In this document: piece after piece, positions 34,409-43,518 of the stretch
Position numbering within the stretch: position 1 is the stretch's first letter
How the letters are laid out: every line of letters begins with the position of its first letter
Source: Spironucleus salmonicida
Lineage: Eukaryota > Fornicata > Diplomonadida > Hexamitidae
Assembly (NCBI GenBank): GCA_000497125.2
Contig: CM035316.1
Location: forward strand, 882,001-946,000
Length of the DNA stretch: 64,000 nucleotides
Direction: 5' to 3'
Notes under the pieces: model-generated
Databases searched by the model: none
What the model was told of the DNA's origin: nothing
Seen by the model: the letters and a program-made list of their open reading frames with translations, nothing else
Translations under genes and position numbers: made by a program

Positions 34409-34845
34409 CGTCAAGAAGTCTAGACATAAAATATAAATAACTTCAATTTAAAAATTACAAACATAAAAAAGATACAAATTTGATTTAAATGAGGATGGAT
34501 ACTATAAATAGTAACGTATTTGAATTTTTATATTATCAAATAATATTGGTTACGATTGCCTTTTTGCTTAAAAAATATATTTTAAGTAAATCATAGATTT
34601 GTATTAACTTTTACCATATTATTATAAATCACTCTATTATTATTAACACTACTAAGGTCATAAACTTAATAATTAAACGCTAATATCATAATATTCAGTA
34701 AGCGAATAACCACAGATTTTTATTTTAACATGAATTATAAATACTATAATCAAGTTATTTATTTAATAATGCCATTATATTAATTTTATAGATCATATTT
34801 TTAAAGCTATTGATAGAGAATTATACTTAAAAAATAAGTAAGTTT
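34409..34845. other. AT-rich intergenic region
   Basis: About 440 bp after array B. A plus-strand frame from ATG 34489 stays open past 34900, but it is antisense to the next gene, Ile/Leu/Asn-rich by composition and not convincing. I see no gene. Confidence 0.45.
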
Positions 34846-35112
34846 TCATTCATTTTTCTTTTCTTAGTTGGTTTAACCATCTTTAATTTATGGATTTGAG
34901 TCTTCTGTTACTATTTCTTCCTATTTACTTGAAAATGCAGAAAGAGGTACTCTATAGATTTTCATTAAACAAAGTACAGAGGGGATACCCAAACAGGCAA
35001 ATGTTGATACAACTAACAAAAAGATAGCAATTAATGGGTGATTTTATAAATAAACAGGTAACTTTTCTCTAAGTTGCTATGCTGCTAAAGCGGCTGGATC
35101 AATTTCTGCCAT
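34846..35112 (-). CDS. Small single-pass membrane protein, 88 aa
   Basis: ATG 35110-35112 to TGA 34846-34848. Acidic/Ala-rich N-terminus, one strong transmembrane helix (LIAIFLLVVSTFACLGIPSVLCL, about residues 29-51), then a hydrophilic tail rich in Gln, Lys and Glu. No signal peptide, so probably a signal-anchored or tail-region protein of unknown compartment. Confidence 0.65.
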
Positions 35113-35198
35113 TTGAGGAAGTGGTAAATCTAAAAACTAATTATATATTATTTAATATTAGAGTATATTCATCGATGAATTTTTTCTGAATCCCCTCC

Positions 35199-35288
35199 TA
35201 CTTCGTAATCTAGAATATTAAGAGGAAAGAGCGCCTCCAGGCCCAGACCGAGGTCCTCGTACAGGTCACCTCAGTACATCTGGGCTAT
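35199..35288. pseudogene. Internally deleted copy of 39103-39251 (ends of two convergent genes)
   Basis: This scrap matches the 3' ends of the 71-aa membrane gene and the convergent 191-aa gene, with about 60 bp missing between two CCAGGCC direct repeats and several substitutions. The reading frame of the 191-aa gene acquires a TGA (CAGATGTACTGA on the minus strand). Nonfunctional. Confidence 0.75.
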
Positions 35289-35338
35289 TAAATCCTATTT
35301 CTATAAATTGTTTCATAATGGCCTTCAACTAATAATCG

Positions 35339-35593
35339 ACTTGAGCAAGGTTCTGGCCAGCTTCCTGTGCGAAATCTGCGTAAAGAACCCCAAGAACATG
35401 CACTACTTCATATCCAACTCTACTGCAATTTTGGAGCAGTTCTTGACTGCCTTTGCCCCGGAGCAATGCGATCAGATATTGGAAGCTCTCTTCGAAAATG
35501 GTGTCATGTCCAGCTAGGAGGTTAACGTGCTTGATGGCATCTTCACCGTGGAATTTTTATCACGTGTGATCGCTTCTCAGTAAGTAAGAGAAA
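35339..35593 (+). pseudogene. Displaced internal fragment of the clathrin heavy chain gene
   Basis: These 255 bp match 50328-50582 of the clathrin gene in opposite orientation, without gaps and with only about four base differences, three of them clustered near the 3' end. It encodes the equivalent of LSKVLASFLCEICVKN through FLSRVIASQ, including the TAG glutamine, but has no gene start or continuation. A recent transposed fragment. Confidence 0.9.
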
Positions 35594-35757
35594 TTTAGTA
35601 TACTTACATCTGAAAATTCCTTTGTATTATTAATGCTCATAATTTTATATTTAAGAGGTTTTCTTAGCATTTTGTATAATAACCATAATTATTAAAATTT
35701 AAACAATCAATCGAAGTATTCATAAATAATATATGAACTTTTAAGGTGATGGCATAA

Positions 35758-36060
35758 ATGTCAGATTAAGAAATCTCACAAGATAATTTTATGTAATCCA
35801 TATTCTAGCCTATAAACACATACTGTTCGATAAATGCATAAAACTTAGCCACAGAATCAGTTATATTCTCATTTCCTGTATCAGGATTACACTCTAATAA
35901 TAATTCTGATAATTATACATATTAAGTTGAGTAAAAAACTCAGCCACTTTTATTAAATAAATCTGTATCAACTGTTGGTGAAGTTGAAGATTCAATAGAT
36001 GTTTGTTCTATGATAGGTAGTATTGATTAAACACTTTCAGGAGACTAAAATGAGTAGTGA
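35758..36060 (+). CDS. Hypothetical protein, 100 aa
   Basis: ATG 35758 to TGA 36058-36060, with about 14 TAA/TAG glutamines. Ser/Asn/Gln-rich, acidic C-terminal half; likely disordered. The AT-rich sequence before ATG (TAATATATGAACTTTTAAGG) fits a start. It could be the first exon of a gene continuing at 36152, but a TGA intervenes. Confidence 0.5.
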
Positions 36061-36151
36061 TTAGGTTTTATATTTAATATAGTATTATAACTTGAATAAT
36101 TTTACAGCTTACTAATACAATTTTTTATATGTCAAACACTATTTTAAATTA

Positions 36152-36331
36152 ATGAGAAATAGTTAACATTTTCCAGACCGACCTATCTTGCAAGATAAAA
36201 TTAAAGGGGATAACTATGAAGAAGAAATTATGACAAATAGCTGTTCTTCGTCCATCTCAATTCAATCTATAGGGCCAATTTCATAACATGCAGTTTCCAG
36301 CGAAGATGACGAAATTGATATAGACTTCTGA
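36152..36331 (+). CDS. Small acidic ORF, 59 aa
   Basis: ATG 36152 to TGA 36329-36331. Ser-rich, ending in a run of acidic residues (SSEDDEIDIDF). Protein-like composition but short, and the ATG has no clear start motif. May be a 3' exon or remnant linked to the upstream 100-aa gene. Confidence 0.35.
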
Positions 36332-36487
36332 CGTTTAGACTCAAATAAAGATATTTATAGTAGTTTTGTCACTAATATCGAATATCTTGGTTGTAGGATT
36401 TTTGAAATTTTGTATATTTTATAATTCCTTATTATCATAGTATTATATATTTTAAGATGACTTAATTCTTTTTTCACTTTCTCGAAA

Positions 36488-37231
36488 ATGGAAATTGATC
36501 CTACACGCCCAATCTACTTATAATGCTCACCAAATTTACTCGAAAAAGTGCTCCCTCAACTACCGGCGAACCCATTTATCTCTACATCATTTTAAACCTG
36601 CACCAACCTTGTGGAAGCGAGGAAGTTAGAAAACGTCTAAATCGTCCATATAAACCCAAAATGCACGTGCAGAGCGGCCGAAAACGACGTAATTTACCTC
36701 ACAGAGGACCTGAAACCCTACACTTACGATTTTTCTACGACGACAAAATACGAAGACTTACCCCCTTATATTCAGGCGCTCCAGCACTCGAAACTGTCGC
36801 GATCACCCGAGTACGAAACGATCCATTTCGACCTGGCAAAGGGTAGGATGAACATGCTCAGGGTACGCAATTTCGAGTCAATTTTCCTGATTGTTTCGCC
36901 GTCCGTTGCATCAGTTGAGCTCGCCAAGCGGATCAAGTTTGCGCTCAAAAAGCTGAGTATTTCGTGCATTTTGACGAATTTCGGGCCCCAAATTACGGAG
37001 CAAAAGCTGTAGAATTTGGTGTTTTCGGGCGAATTTGTAGCCGTTTCCGACTGTAAAATTCACAACGTCCCGTGGCTGAACGGGAGGTGGCGGCGCGAAG
37101 TTCTGTGCCTCTGGGAGCTCGCCGTAGGGCTCGGGGCTGCGGAGGTCAGTTTGGAGTGGGAGTGTTGCGGCGAGACCGTTGTGGCGCAGATTGAGGCGTT
37201 TGCAAGCAGGAAGCTGGACGAGGCTGGGTGA
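36488..37231 (+). CDS. Hypothetical protein, 247 aa
   Basis: ATG 36488 directly follows TTTTTTCACTTTCTCGAAA; TGA 37229-37231. Mixed alpha/beta with a strand-helix unit FESIFLIVSPSVASVELAKR then a Lys-rich helix and SCILTNF (about residues 140-180), reminiscent of P-loop or Rossmann layouts but with no Walker motif. N-terminal Cys (TCTNLVEAR, NPKCTCR) may bind metal. Strong GC codon bias in the second half. Family unknown. Confidence 0.65.
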
Positions 37232-37325
37232 GCTTTTTCATTGAAGATTGCTATTTGGCGTAAACTTGATAGGAGGGTGAAATGCAATAATATGAATTAT
37301 ATATAAAAATAGTTATATATTAAAA

Positions 37326-37664
37326 ATGATGCTTTTGCTTTAATCTGTGACACTTACAGCGGATGTGAGTTATGTAAAATAAGCCGCAAAAGGATCTGTC
37401 TTTACAATATTCACCATACCAAATTGCGCGTTTTCCGCTATCGCTAGACCAAAATTTGAGGCTGTTGAGGATAAATTTTCAGATTTACAGCTTTTCGAAT
37501 TTGATTGCTCATAGGATTTTGAATACTGTAAGAAAATAGGGGTTTTGGGGTACCCTACATTCAAGCTATACAATGATCGTAAGATGATTGGTGATTTTCA
37601 TCCAACCTGGCCACGTGAACTAGAAGTTTTCGTGGAGTGGCTGAAGATGAATAATATTAAATGA
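37326..37664 (+). CDS. Thioredoxin-fold, PDI-like protein, 112 aa, with CxxS active site
   Basis: ATG 37326 or 37329, TGA 37662-37664. Short signal peptide (MMLLLQSVTLTA) then a thioredoxin fold: FTIFTIPNCAFSAIARPKFE holds the active site, where the second Cys is Ser (C-A-F-S); the cis-Pro loop GYPTFKLY and a C-terminal helix are intact. No KDEL-type end. CxxS members can form mixed disulfides without full oxidoreductase cycling. Probably in the secretory pathway. Confidence 0.78.
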
Positions 37665-37762
37665 TTATATTAATTTACAGTAATAACGTAAAAAGAAGTA
37701 TATATACTATATTATTATACATTAATATATATTATTTATTTTTCCGCATTCATCATACTAAA

Positions 37763-38878
37763 ATGACAACTGTATTACGCAAATCGTCTACACCAACTGC
37801 TGTCGAAAGGTTTAAAACTTCATTTACAGAATATCAAAAAAATACAACCCAACAAAATGAACAAGAACCATAGTAAGAATTTGTTCAAGAAGCCCAAAAA
37901 ACAGTTGAAATGCCAATTATATCAATAGTCAAACGCCCATAGCCACGTGTTACAACTTCTGATCCCCCAACTTTATTCGGCTATAAACGTTAAGACTAGT
38001 TAAGTAATACCAAATCAGATAAGTTTGCTAATTAGACTAATCTTTCTGCTTCAAGAAAAGCTAAAATTTTAAAAGAATCAACAGAAATTAGTAATGAACA
38101 ATACGTTAAATAACCTTGCTACAACTAATAATTCAACCCAACAAAGTAATTTATTTATACTCCAACCTCCAACCTTACGAACTCAAACACAGTATCGTAT
38201 TAAAAGGCACATATCGGTTAAACTTCATATTTACCAATTGCTGGCAACTCTGCAGAAACATTTTGGAGAACAAACTGGAATAAATCGTAACAGTAAAATG
38301 ATGACTCAGGCATGAAGGCTTTCGTCGGATACGAAAATTTAGGAAATACTTTCATCATTAACGAATAATTCACAATCGATACTACATCAGGTAAGGTGTT
38401 AGACAGCGAAGTTAACGCCCCTCATGGTATTTAAGGTAAAGTTCATGCTGTTTCCACGGACATGCAATCTGTTACTAGAAAAGAATTTGCGGCACTCAAT
38501 AATATGGCATATGAGATAGCTCATAGTGATAAAACCAACTCGCATTAAAGATGGCTCAAGGATAAAATGAAGCCTAGCCCTGTTCCAATTGGAGTGAAGG
38601 AGTAAATGTAGAGTTCAAATCAATAGATTGCAAAGCAGTTTTATAGGAGTGTCGTAGTGGGTGAAAACACGGAAAAGGAAATAACTCTACAAAAGGCCAT
38701 CGAAGCTGCAGTTAAAATGTACGGCGATAGCAAAGAAGTGCATGATTGGGTTTGCGGTCTTAGCGCTACCAGAGTTATGTAAATTGCAGAAATAGGAGAA
38801 GATGCAATGTAAAAAGGCGTGATGCCAGGGCAGGATATGACTGGCAAGATTCCTGACTGGTTCTATATGAAGATGTGA
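37763..38878 (+). CDS. Hypothetical protein, 371 aa
   Basis: ATG 37763 follows TTATTTTTCCGCATTCATCA; TGA 38876-38878. N-terminal 180 residues are low-complexity Gln/Thr/Asn/Lys with SSTPTAVERF and PPTLFGYKRQ motifs; the C-terminal 190 residues look folded (GYENLGNTFIINEQFTID..., then helices with EIAHSDKTNSHQRWL and a Trp-Phe-Tyr end). No named domain recognised. Gln is mostly TAA/TAG. Confidence 0.68.
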
Positions 38879-38956
38879 AAGTTTGTCAGTTATTTCGAGG
38901 AGCATAAAACACATATTTAATATATAATAATGATAATATAGATTTGACATTCCTTA

Positions 38957-39172
38957 ATGCCAAAAGATCAAGCTGATTTTAATTTTGTACAAAGACGAAT
39001 TGATTCACTGGTTGAGTGGATTAACGAAGACTAGTTGGTAGCCTTATTAAGTATATTTTTCACTGTGTTTGCATTATTTTTCGTACCTGCATACTTCGTC
39101 ATCTAGAACATTAAGAGAAAAGAGCGCCTCCAGGCCCAGAGCGGGGAGCAGTCCGACAAGAAGAAAGAGTGA
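38957..39172 (+). CDS. Small single-pass membrane protein, 71 aa
   Basis: ATG 38957 to TGA 39170-39172. A hydrophilic amphipathic N-terminal helix, one transmembrane helix (LVALLSIFFTVFALFFVPAYFVI, about residues 27-49) and a basic Lys/Gln tail. The GC-rich 3' end abuts the convergent 191-aa gene with only 5 bp between stops. Parts recur at 35199-35288. Confidence 0.68.
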
Positions 39173-39177
39173 TATTA

Positions 39178-39753
39178 TCATTGAACCACGCGGTCCCGGT
39201 CCAGGCCGAGGTCCTCGTACAAGTCCCCGCAGTACACCTGGGCTACTAGGCGCTGTATCTATGCCCGCTGCTAATCTTACACTTCTGACATAGTATTTAT
39301 AGCGTCATACTTATTTTGAAGTTCATCAAGTAATTTACGACAATATTTTTTGAGTTACGAATTTTCTCTTTTTACTGTCTCCATTTCAATTTCATATTCA
39401 AGCTATAACCCAACTTCGATAGGAGTCTCAGGTTCCGTTTATACTTATGTATTATAAATATTAGGTGCAGTCTATAACATCGCTGTAAGCGTAAGGACAG
39501 CATCGGTTTAAGTAGACTGAATCTTTACTCTCTCATTCACATGATTTATTGCTTCGTCCATTACGACAAAGCTTACCATTGGTGAAGAACATGGTGGAGA
39601 GCAAATATTCTATATACAAGGACTAGAAGGAAGTCTCTAAATAGAGCGAGGACGCATTGATACTTATTTTTATTTCTTTGGCTAAGATTTAGGTCGCTAG
39701 TGTAAATAGTCAGGATAAGCTTGGCGAGGATCAGGGAAACATGAATGGGGCAT
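39178..39753 (-). CDS. Coiled-coil-containing hypothetical protein, 191 aa
   Basis: ATG 39751-39753 to TGA 39178-39180. A Pro/Ser/Gln N-terminus with Cys, then a coiled coil (about residues 120-175: EYEIEMETVKRENSQLKKYC...). The final 25 residues are GC-rich and acidic. Reminiscent of small axonemal or MIP-like proteins, but no clear family. Confidence 0.65.
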
Positions 39754-39899
39754 TAAGTGAAAATATTTAATTTATAGAAATATAATATTAATATACTTAA
39801 TTTCTGATATTTAACTAATATTATATAGGTATAAAACTATGTCACTTTACAAAATAAAAACTTCTAATAATCTGTTAGACTAGGTGCTCTTAATATTAT

Positions 39900-40142
39900 T
39901 CATTATGCAAATATACCCCTCTTAATTTTTCTTAGTAATCTTCTTCTGCGTTAGTACATTATCATTGCTTATTCTTCTTTATGGCATCTTTCCCGAATTA
40001 AATTCTAGTATTTGTAAGATAGTTGTTTAACCTCTCTAAATGGAAATATTTCATTTTTAATAGTATTCCAGTTAGTACCAAACTACTCAACAGATAATAA
40101 TAAATAAAACATGTCTTCTACTGACCATGAGATATCGTGCAT
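39900..40142 (-). CDS. Myb/SANT-like domain protein, 80 aa
   Basis: ATG 40140-40142 to TGA 39900-39902. Residues about 4-55 form one SANT/Myb repeat: SWSVEDMFYLLLSVEQFGTNWNTIKNEIFP...QLSYKYQNLIRE, with Trp at the first and second conserved hydrophobic sites. A basic C-terminal tail (RRRRLLRKIKRG) could contact DNA. Probably a small chromatin or transcription protein (inference). Confidence 0.7.
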
Positions 40143-41253
40143 ATTTTAAACCAATCTTTCTATTGCTAGTCTTTAATTTTATTAGTAAAATAATTTTGTA
40201 GGTTTTGGTTATTAAAGTTTTCATACTAATATAATTAACAATTATAATTATTAGTTACTAAGACTTTAGAAAGGCGTAATATTATATGTATTGTTATAAT
40301 TTCGTCAATTATAAGTAAAATAACATTATAATAATATAACCCTATAAAAAATTTTAGTATAATTATAGATAATAGTTCTTGTAAAATAGATTGATCTATA
40401 AAAACCAATTATATTATACTAAAATATATATACTTAGCAAACAAACTTTAGAAAAACTATTTTAAATTAACAATTACTTTTCTAGAAAATAACATATATT
40501 TAAATATACGCTAAGATTATAGGAAAATGAAAATATTTAATTATTTTAATTTATCAATAAACTACTATATATTTGTATCGCTAAAATTTAAACCTGAATA
40601 TAAACAATTAATTATCGAATTTGAAGATTTAATCTCAAAATTTATTTCTAATACAGAATTATACTGAAATTAAACGTGACTAATTGTATTATAGATAAAA
40701 TCAATATTAAATCGACTAAATATACTAGTAAATATGGTTACTAAAATTTCTCTGTGTACAAAGTAAAATATAAGGAAACTCATATATTTATTCTATCAAA
40801 TGAATATAAATGAAATAAAAGGACACTTACTACGCCTAAATTTCGACATAATAATATTTGCAAATAATTCCGTTATATTTATTAATTCTAAACTATATTA
40901 ATATTCTTGTATATAATAATATTAAATCATTTAATTTAATGGAATTAGTTTTTCAACAACATAATTTATACGCTACTTAGCAATGACATAATTTTAAAAC
41001 AATGAATGCAGTAAACTACAGACTATACTGACCTCAAATTATAAAATAATATAATATAACGCTCAAAGAAATAAGGTAATCTTGTAGAAATAACTAATTT
41101 TACATTTTCTTAATTTATTTGTAATATTATATTTAATAAAATTATATCGAAATAGTAAAAAATAATTATTACCATATATAAACAAAATAATTTATTGTTT
41201 AAATGAAGTTAACTACAGTAGATCAAAAATAAATAATAAATATAGTGCTAATA
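40143..41253. other. Long AT-rich intergenic region
   Basis: About 1.1 kb, over 80% A+T. I checked the longer open frames (for example a 47-codon one at 40527); none has convincing composition or start context. No RNA gene or repeat recognised. Confidence 0.5.
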
Positions 41254-41764
41254 TCATGTTTACATTGAAATGTGGGCATCAGTATCGTGCCGTTAAACTA
41301 CTCTAAGCAAAACCAATTCTAGTACTAGGGTACCTTTTTTAGTTCCAAATACAGTATCACCGTCAAGATATTCCCCAGGGTAATCATCTACCCATTTAAG
41401 GCCAACAATACTAGTTTCTGACAGAGAGTCTAAAAAATTATATTAATATACACCAGGCCCTGGATAATACTATCCTAGAGCAAAATCTGCATCATCAAGG
41501 AAGGCTAATTTGATATTTCCTTAGGAAAAAAGAACTTCATATTTTGATTAGTTCAAATCGTAATATGAGCTGCCTGCTGCAAACTTAAATGAATGTTTCA
41601 GGCATAATCAGAGTAACCGATATTCAACTAAGTTGTATAGATCCGATAGATTAAAGTGATTTTATTATCTTATCAACTTATTAACATCATTATATTTTAT
41701 TTCTAAAATTAAAACCGCCAAATCACAAAATATATTTACCTGTATTTTAAGATATATAATTCAT
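41254..41764 (-). pseudogene. Disrupted PG-motif gene with a candidate 37-nt intron
   Basis: Protein-like sequence runs from about 41764 to TGA 41254-41256 but is interrupted. ATG 41762-41764 opens a 25-nt stretch ending CAG, followed by GTAAAT...TTTTAG (41703-41739), a plausible 37-nt intron that restores the main frame. The frame then meets an in-frame TGA at 41608-41610 between two coding-like stretches (...LVEYRLL and LCLKHSFKFAAG...). Further on, YYPGPGVYQY is a SHIPPO-like motif and FALGQ, WVDDYPGEYL look folded. Either a nonsense-bearing pseudogene, an unrecognised second intron, or a sequencing error. Confidence 0.5.
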
Positions 41765-41787
41765 ATATCATAGACCTCTATTTAAAA

Positions 41788-42426
41788 ATGTCCAGAGCAC
41801 GTTCAGATTCATAAATCAAGGATATCAGCAATATCGACGCTGAGCTTACCGCTAATAACGCTAACAAGCTTATCAAGCCCCTTTTTGTGGCTGTAGACTT
41901 GAACGACCAGGAAATGTTCCTGAAGTCCTTAGAAGAGCTCCCCACTGATGAAATCACCAACCTTGCATTCTCTCCCCTCAACTTTGCCGTATAGCAGCTT
42001 AATTTTGAGTTTACAACCTTCCTCCTCGATCTCCGCAAGAACCCTAAGACGACAAACCAGAAATCTGTTTTCTCACGCGGCTCGAAGACGATGTCCTCTC
42101 TTGTCCTCGCCGTCGAAATTGGCAACAAGGAGATGGTGGACCTTTTAACGAAATACCGCTTTGGCTGTGCTGACTCCGAGGGTAAATCGGCTCTCATGCA
42201 CGCTGCGATTCAGGGTAATTTGGAGCTTTGCCAGGCACTCAAATCTTGCTTTGGTAAGCAGGACAACTTCGGATACACAGCACTCCACTTCGCATGTGCA
42301 TACAAGTTCACCGAAATCGTCAAGTTTCTGGTCAGTGAGAAGGACATCGTCAACTCCGAAGGCCAGAAGCCCATCGACATCTGTAAACAAATGAGCTATC
42401 AAGAAGGTATCGATATTTTATAATGA
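41788..42426 (+). CDS. Ankyrin-repeat protein, 212 aa
   Basis: ATG 41788 to TGA 42424-42426. Three to four ankyrin-like repeats: a degenerate one (LAFSPLNFAVQQLN), LVLAVEIGNKEMVDLLTKYR, SALMHAAIQGNLELCQALK and the canonical YTALHFACAYKFTEIVKFLV. These are typical protein-binding modules; diplomonads encode many such small ankyrin proteins. GC-rich codon use. Divergent from the disrupted PG-motif gene over 23 bp. Confidence 0.88.
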
Positions 42427-42475
42427 CTTATTATGGTATAATAATATATATATTTTTCACTCCAAATTACATAAA
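42427..42475 (+). promoter_or_regulatory. Promoter region with TTTTTCACTCCAAA motif
   Basis: TATAATAATATATATA followed by TTTTTCACTCCAAA and 11 bases to ATG. The 14-mer is identical to the one before the Cys-rich gene at 9874. The whole gap between the two genes is 49 bp, so promoter, leader and upstream 3' end must fit in it. Confidence 0.55.
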
Positions 42476-43405
42476 ATGCTAGAAGCGCTCCTGAGGACCA
42501 TCTCACGGGCGCTTTTTCTACTGAACATTGACGCAACATTACTCGTCGTATAACACCCAAGTTAGCAGCTTTGGAAGGAGCTTTTAGTTGCAATTTAACA
42601 AAATCGGCAAATTTCGCTAGATATACTTAGAGATGCGGTTAAAACCGAACTCAACAGCTCTAACCAACCCAATGCAACTATTAATAATGCAATATCTACG
42701 CTACCCCCATAGTTAGCCAATATGTTCTTTTCTGCATAGAAATGCAACTACTGCAGCGAAATTTTAAAAAAATTTACCTTCATAAACTACAACATCAACC
42801 AATGCCCAATTTGCAACAAGGAGCTGGAAATCCTTACTATTCCCACGCTACTATGTGTGGTCCAGCCACCTTAGGATATTTTAAAATTCCATATTACGAA
42901 ATTTCATAACAATGACTACTTTATGAACAACCTGATTCTTAATAACCAAAACGTTGTTATTAACGAGTAGGCAATAAACGAGAATGAAATCTGCAAATAC
43001 GGGCCTTACTTTAAGGAAAAATAAACTGGAAAGTTCGCCATTTAGAAGCTAATTTTCAAGGCTGAGAATTTGCTATTCTCGGTTCACATACGGGGCTGCG
43101 AAATAGAGAGCAGCCTGCGCGGCAAACTCGCCTCGTCAAGCCTGCTAATTGACACCAACCAGGTCTCAAAAAGTGTAAATTGCTTAAACAGCTCATAAGA
43201 CATACCCATTATTCCCCCAATCGCGTAAAGCTTCGTGCGCGAACAGCGTGTTGGCGTCGAACGCAACATGCGGCTTTTTGGAACGGATGTGCCAGTTTTC
43301 GTTGTGGTTTTCTTCGGAATTCTGAGCGGATTTGCGCTGTTTTCGTTCTTTGGGCTTATCGCGGTTTTCGTGGAGGTCGACAAGGCGAAGAAGCGGATTG
43401 TGTGA
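42476..43405 (+). CDS. Tail-anchored protein with zinc-ribbon, 309 aa
   Basis: ATG 42476 to TGA 43403-43405. Helical N-terminal half, then a zinc-ribbon-like CNYCSEIL...CPICNKE (about residues 95-120), a middle domain with further strands, and a C-terminal transmembrane helix (VFVVVFFGILSGFALFSFFGLIAVFV, about 270-298) followed by a short basic end. Its N-terminal helical part plus zinc ribbon recalls Sec23/24-type cores (CNYC...CP.C), yet the length is far too short. Function unknown. Confidence 0.72.
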
Positions 43406-43518
43406 GAGATGGGAAAGTGATGAAATTTTCAGTTATAACAAGTTAATAGCATCAGCTCACAGCGGTGGCGCATTTCCAGAGTTGTTCAAATGCGCGCCAG
43501 AACGCCCAAATTGCAGAC

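Noticed and set aside
34489-34920. A plus-strand ORF rich in Ile, Asn and Tyr
   Set aside because: Low-complexity AT-derived composition, and it runs antisense into the 88-aa membrane gene.
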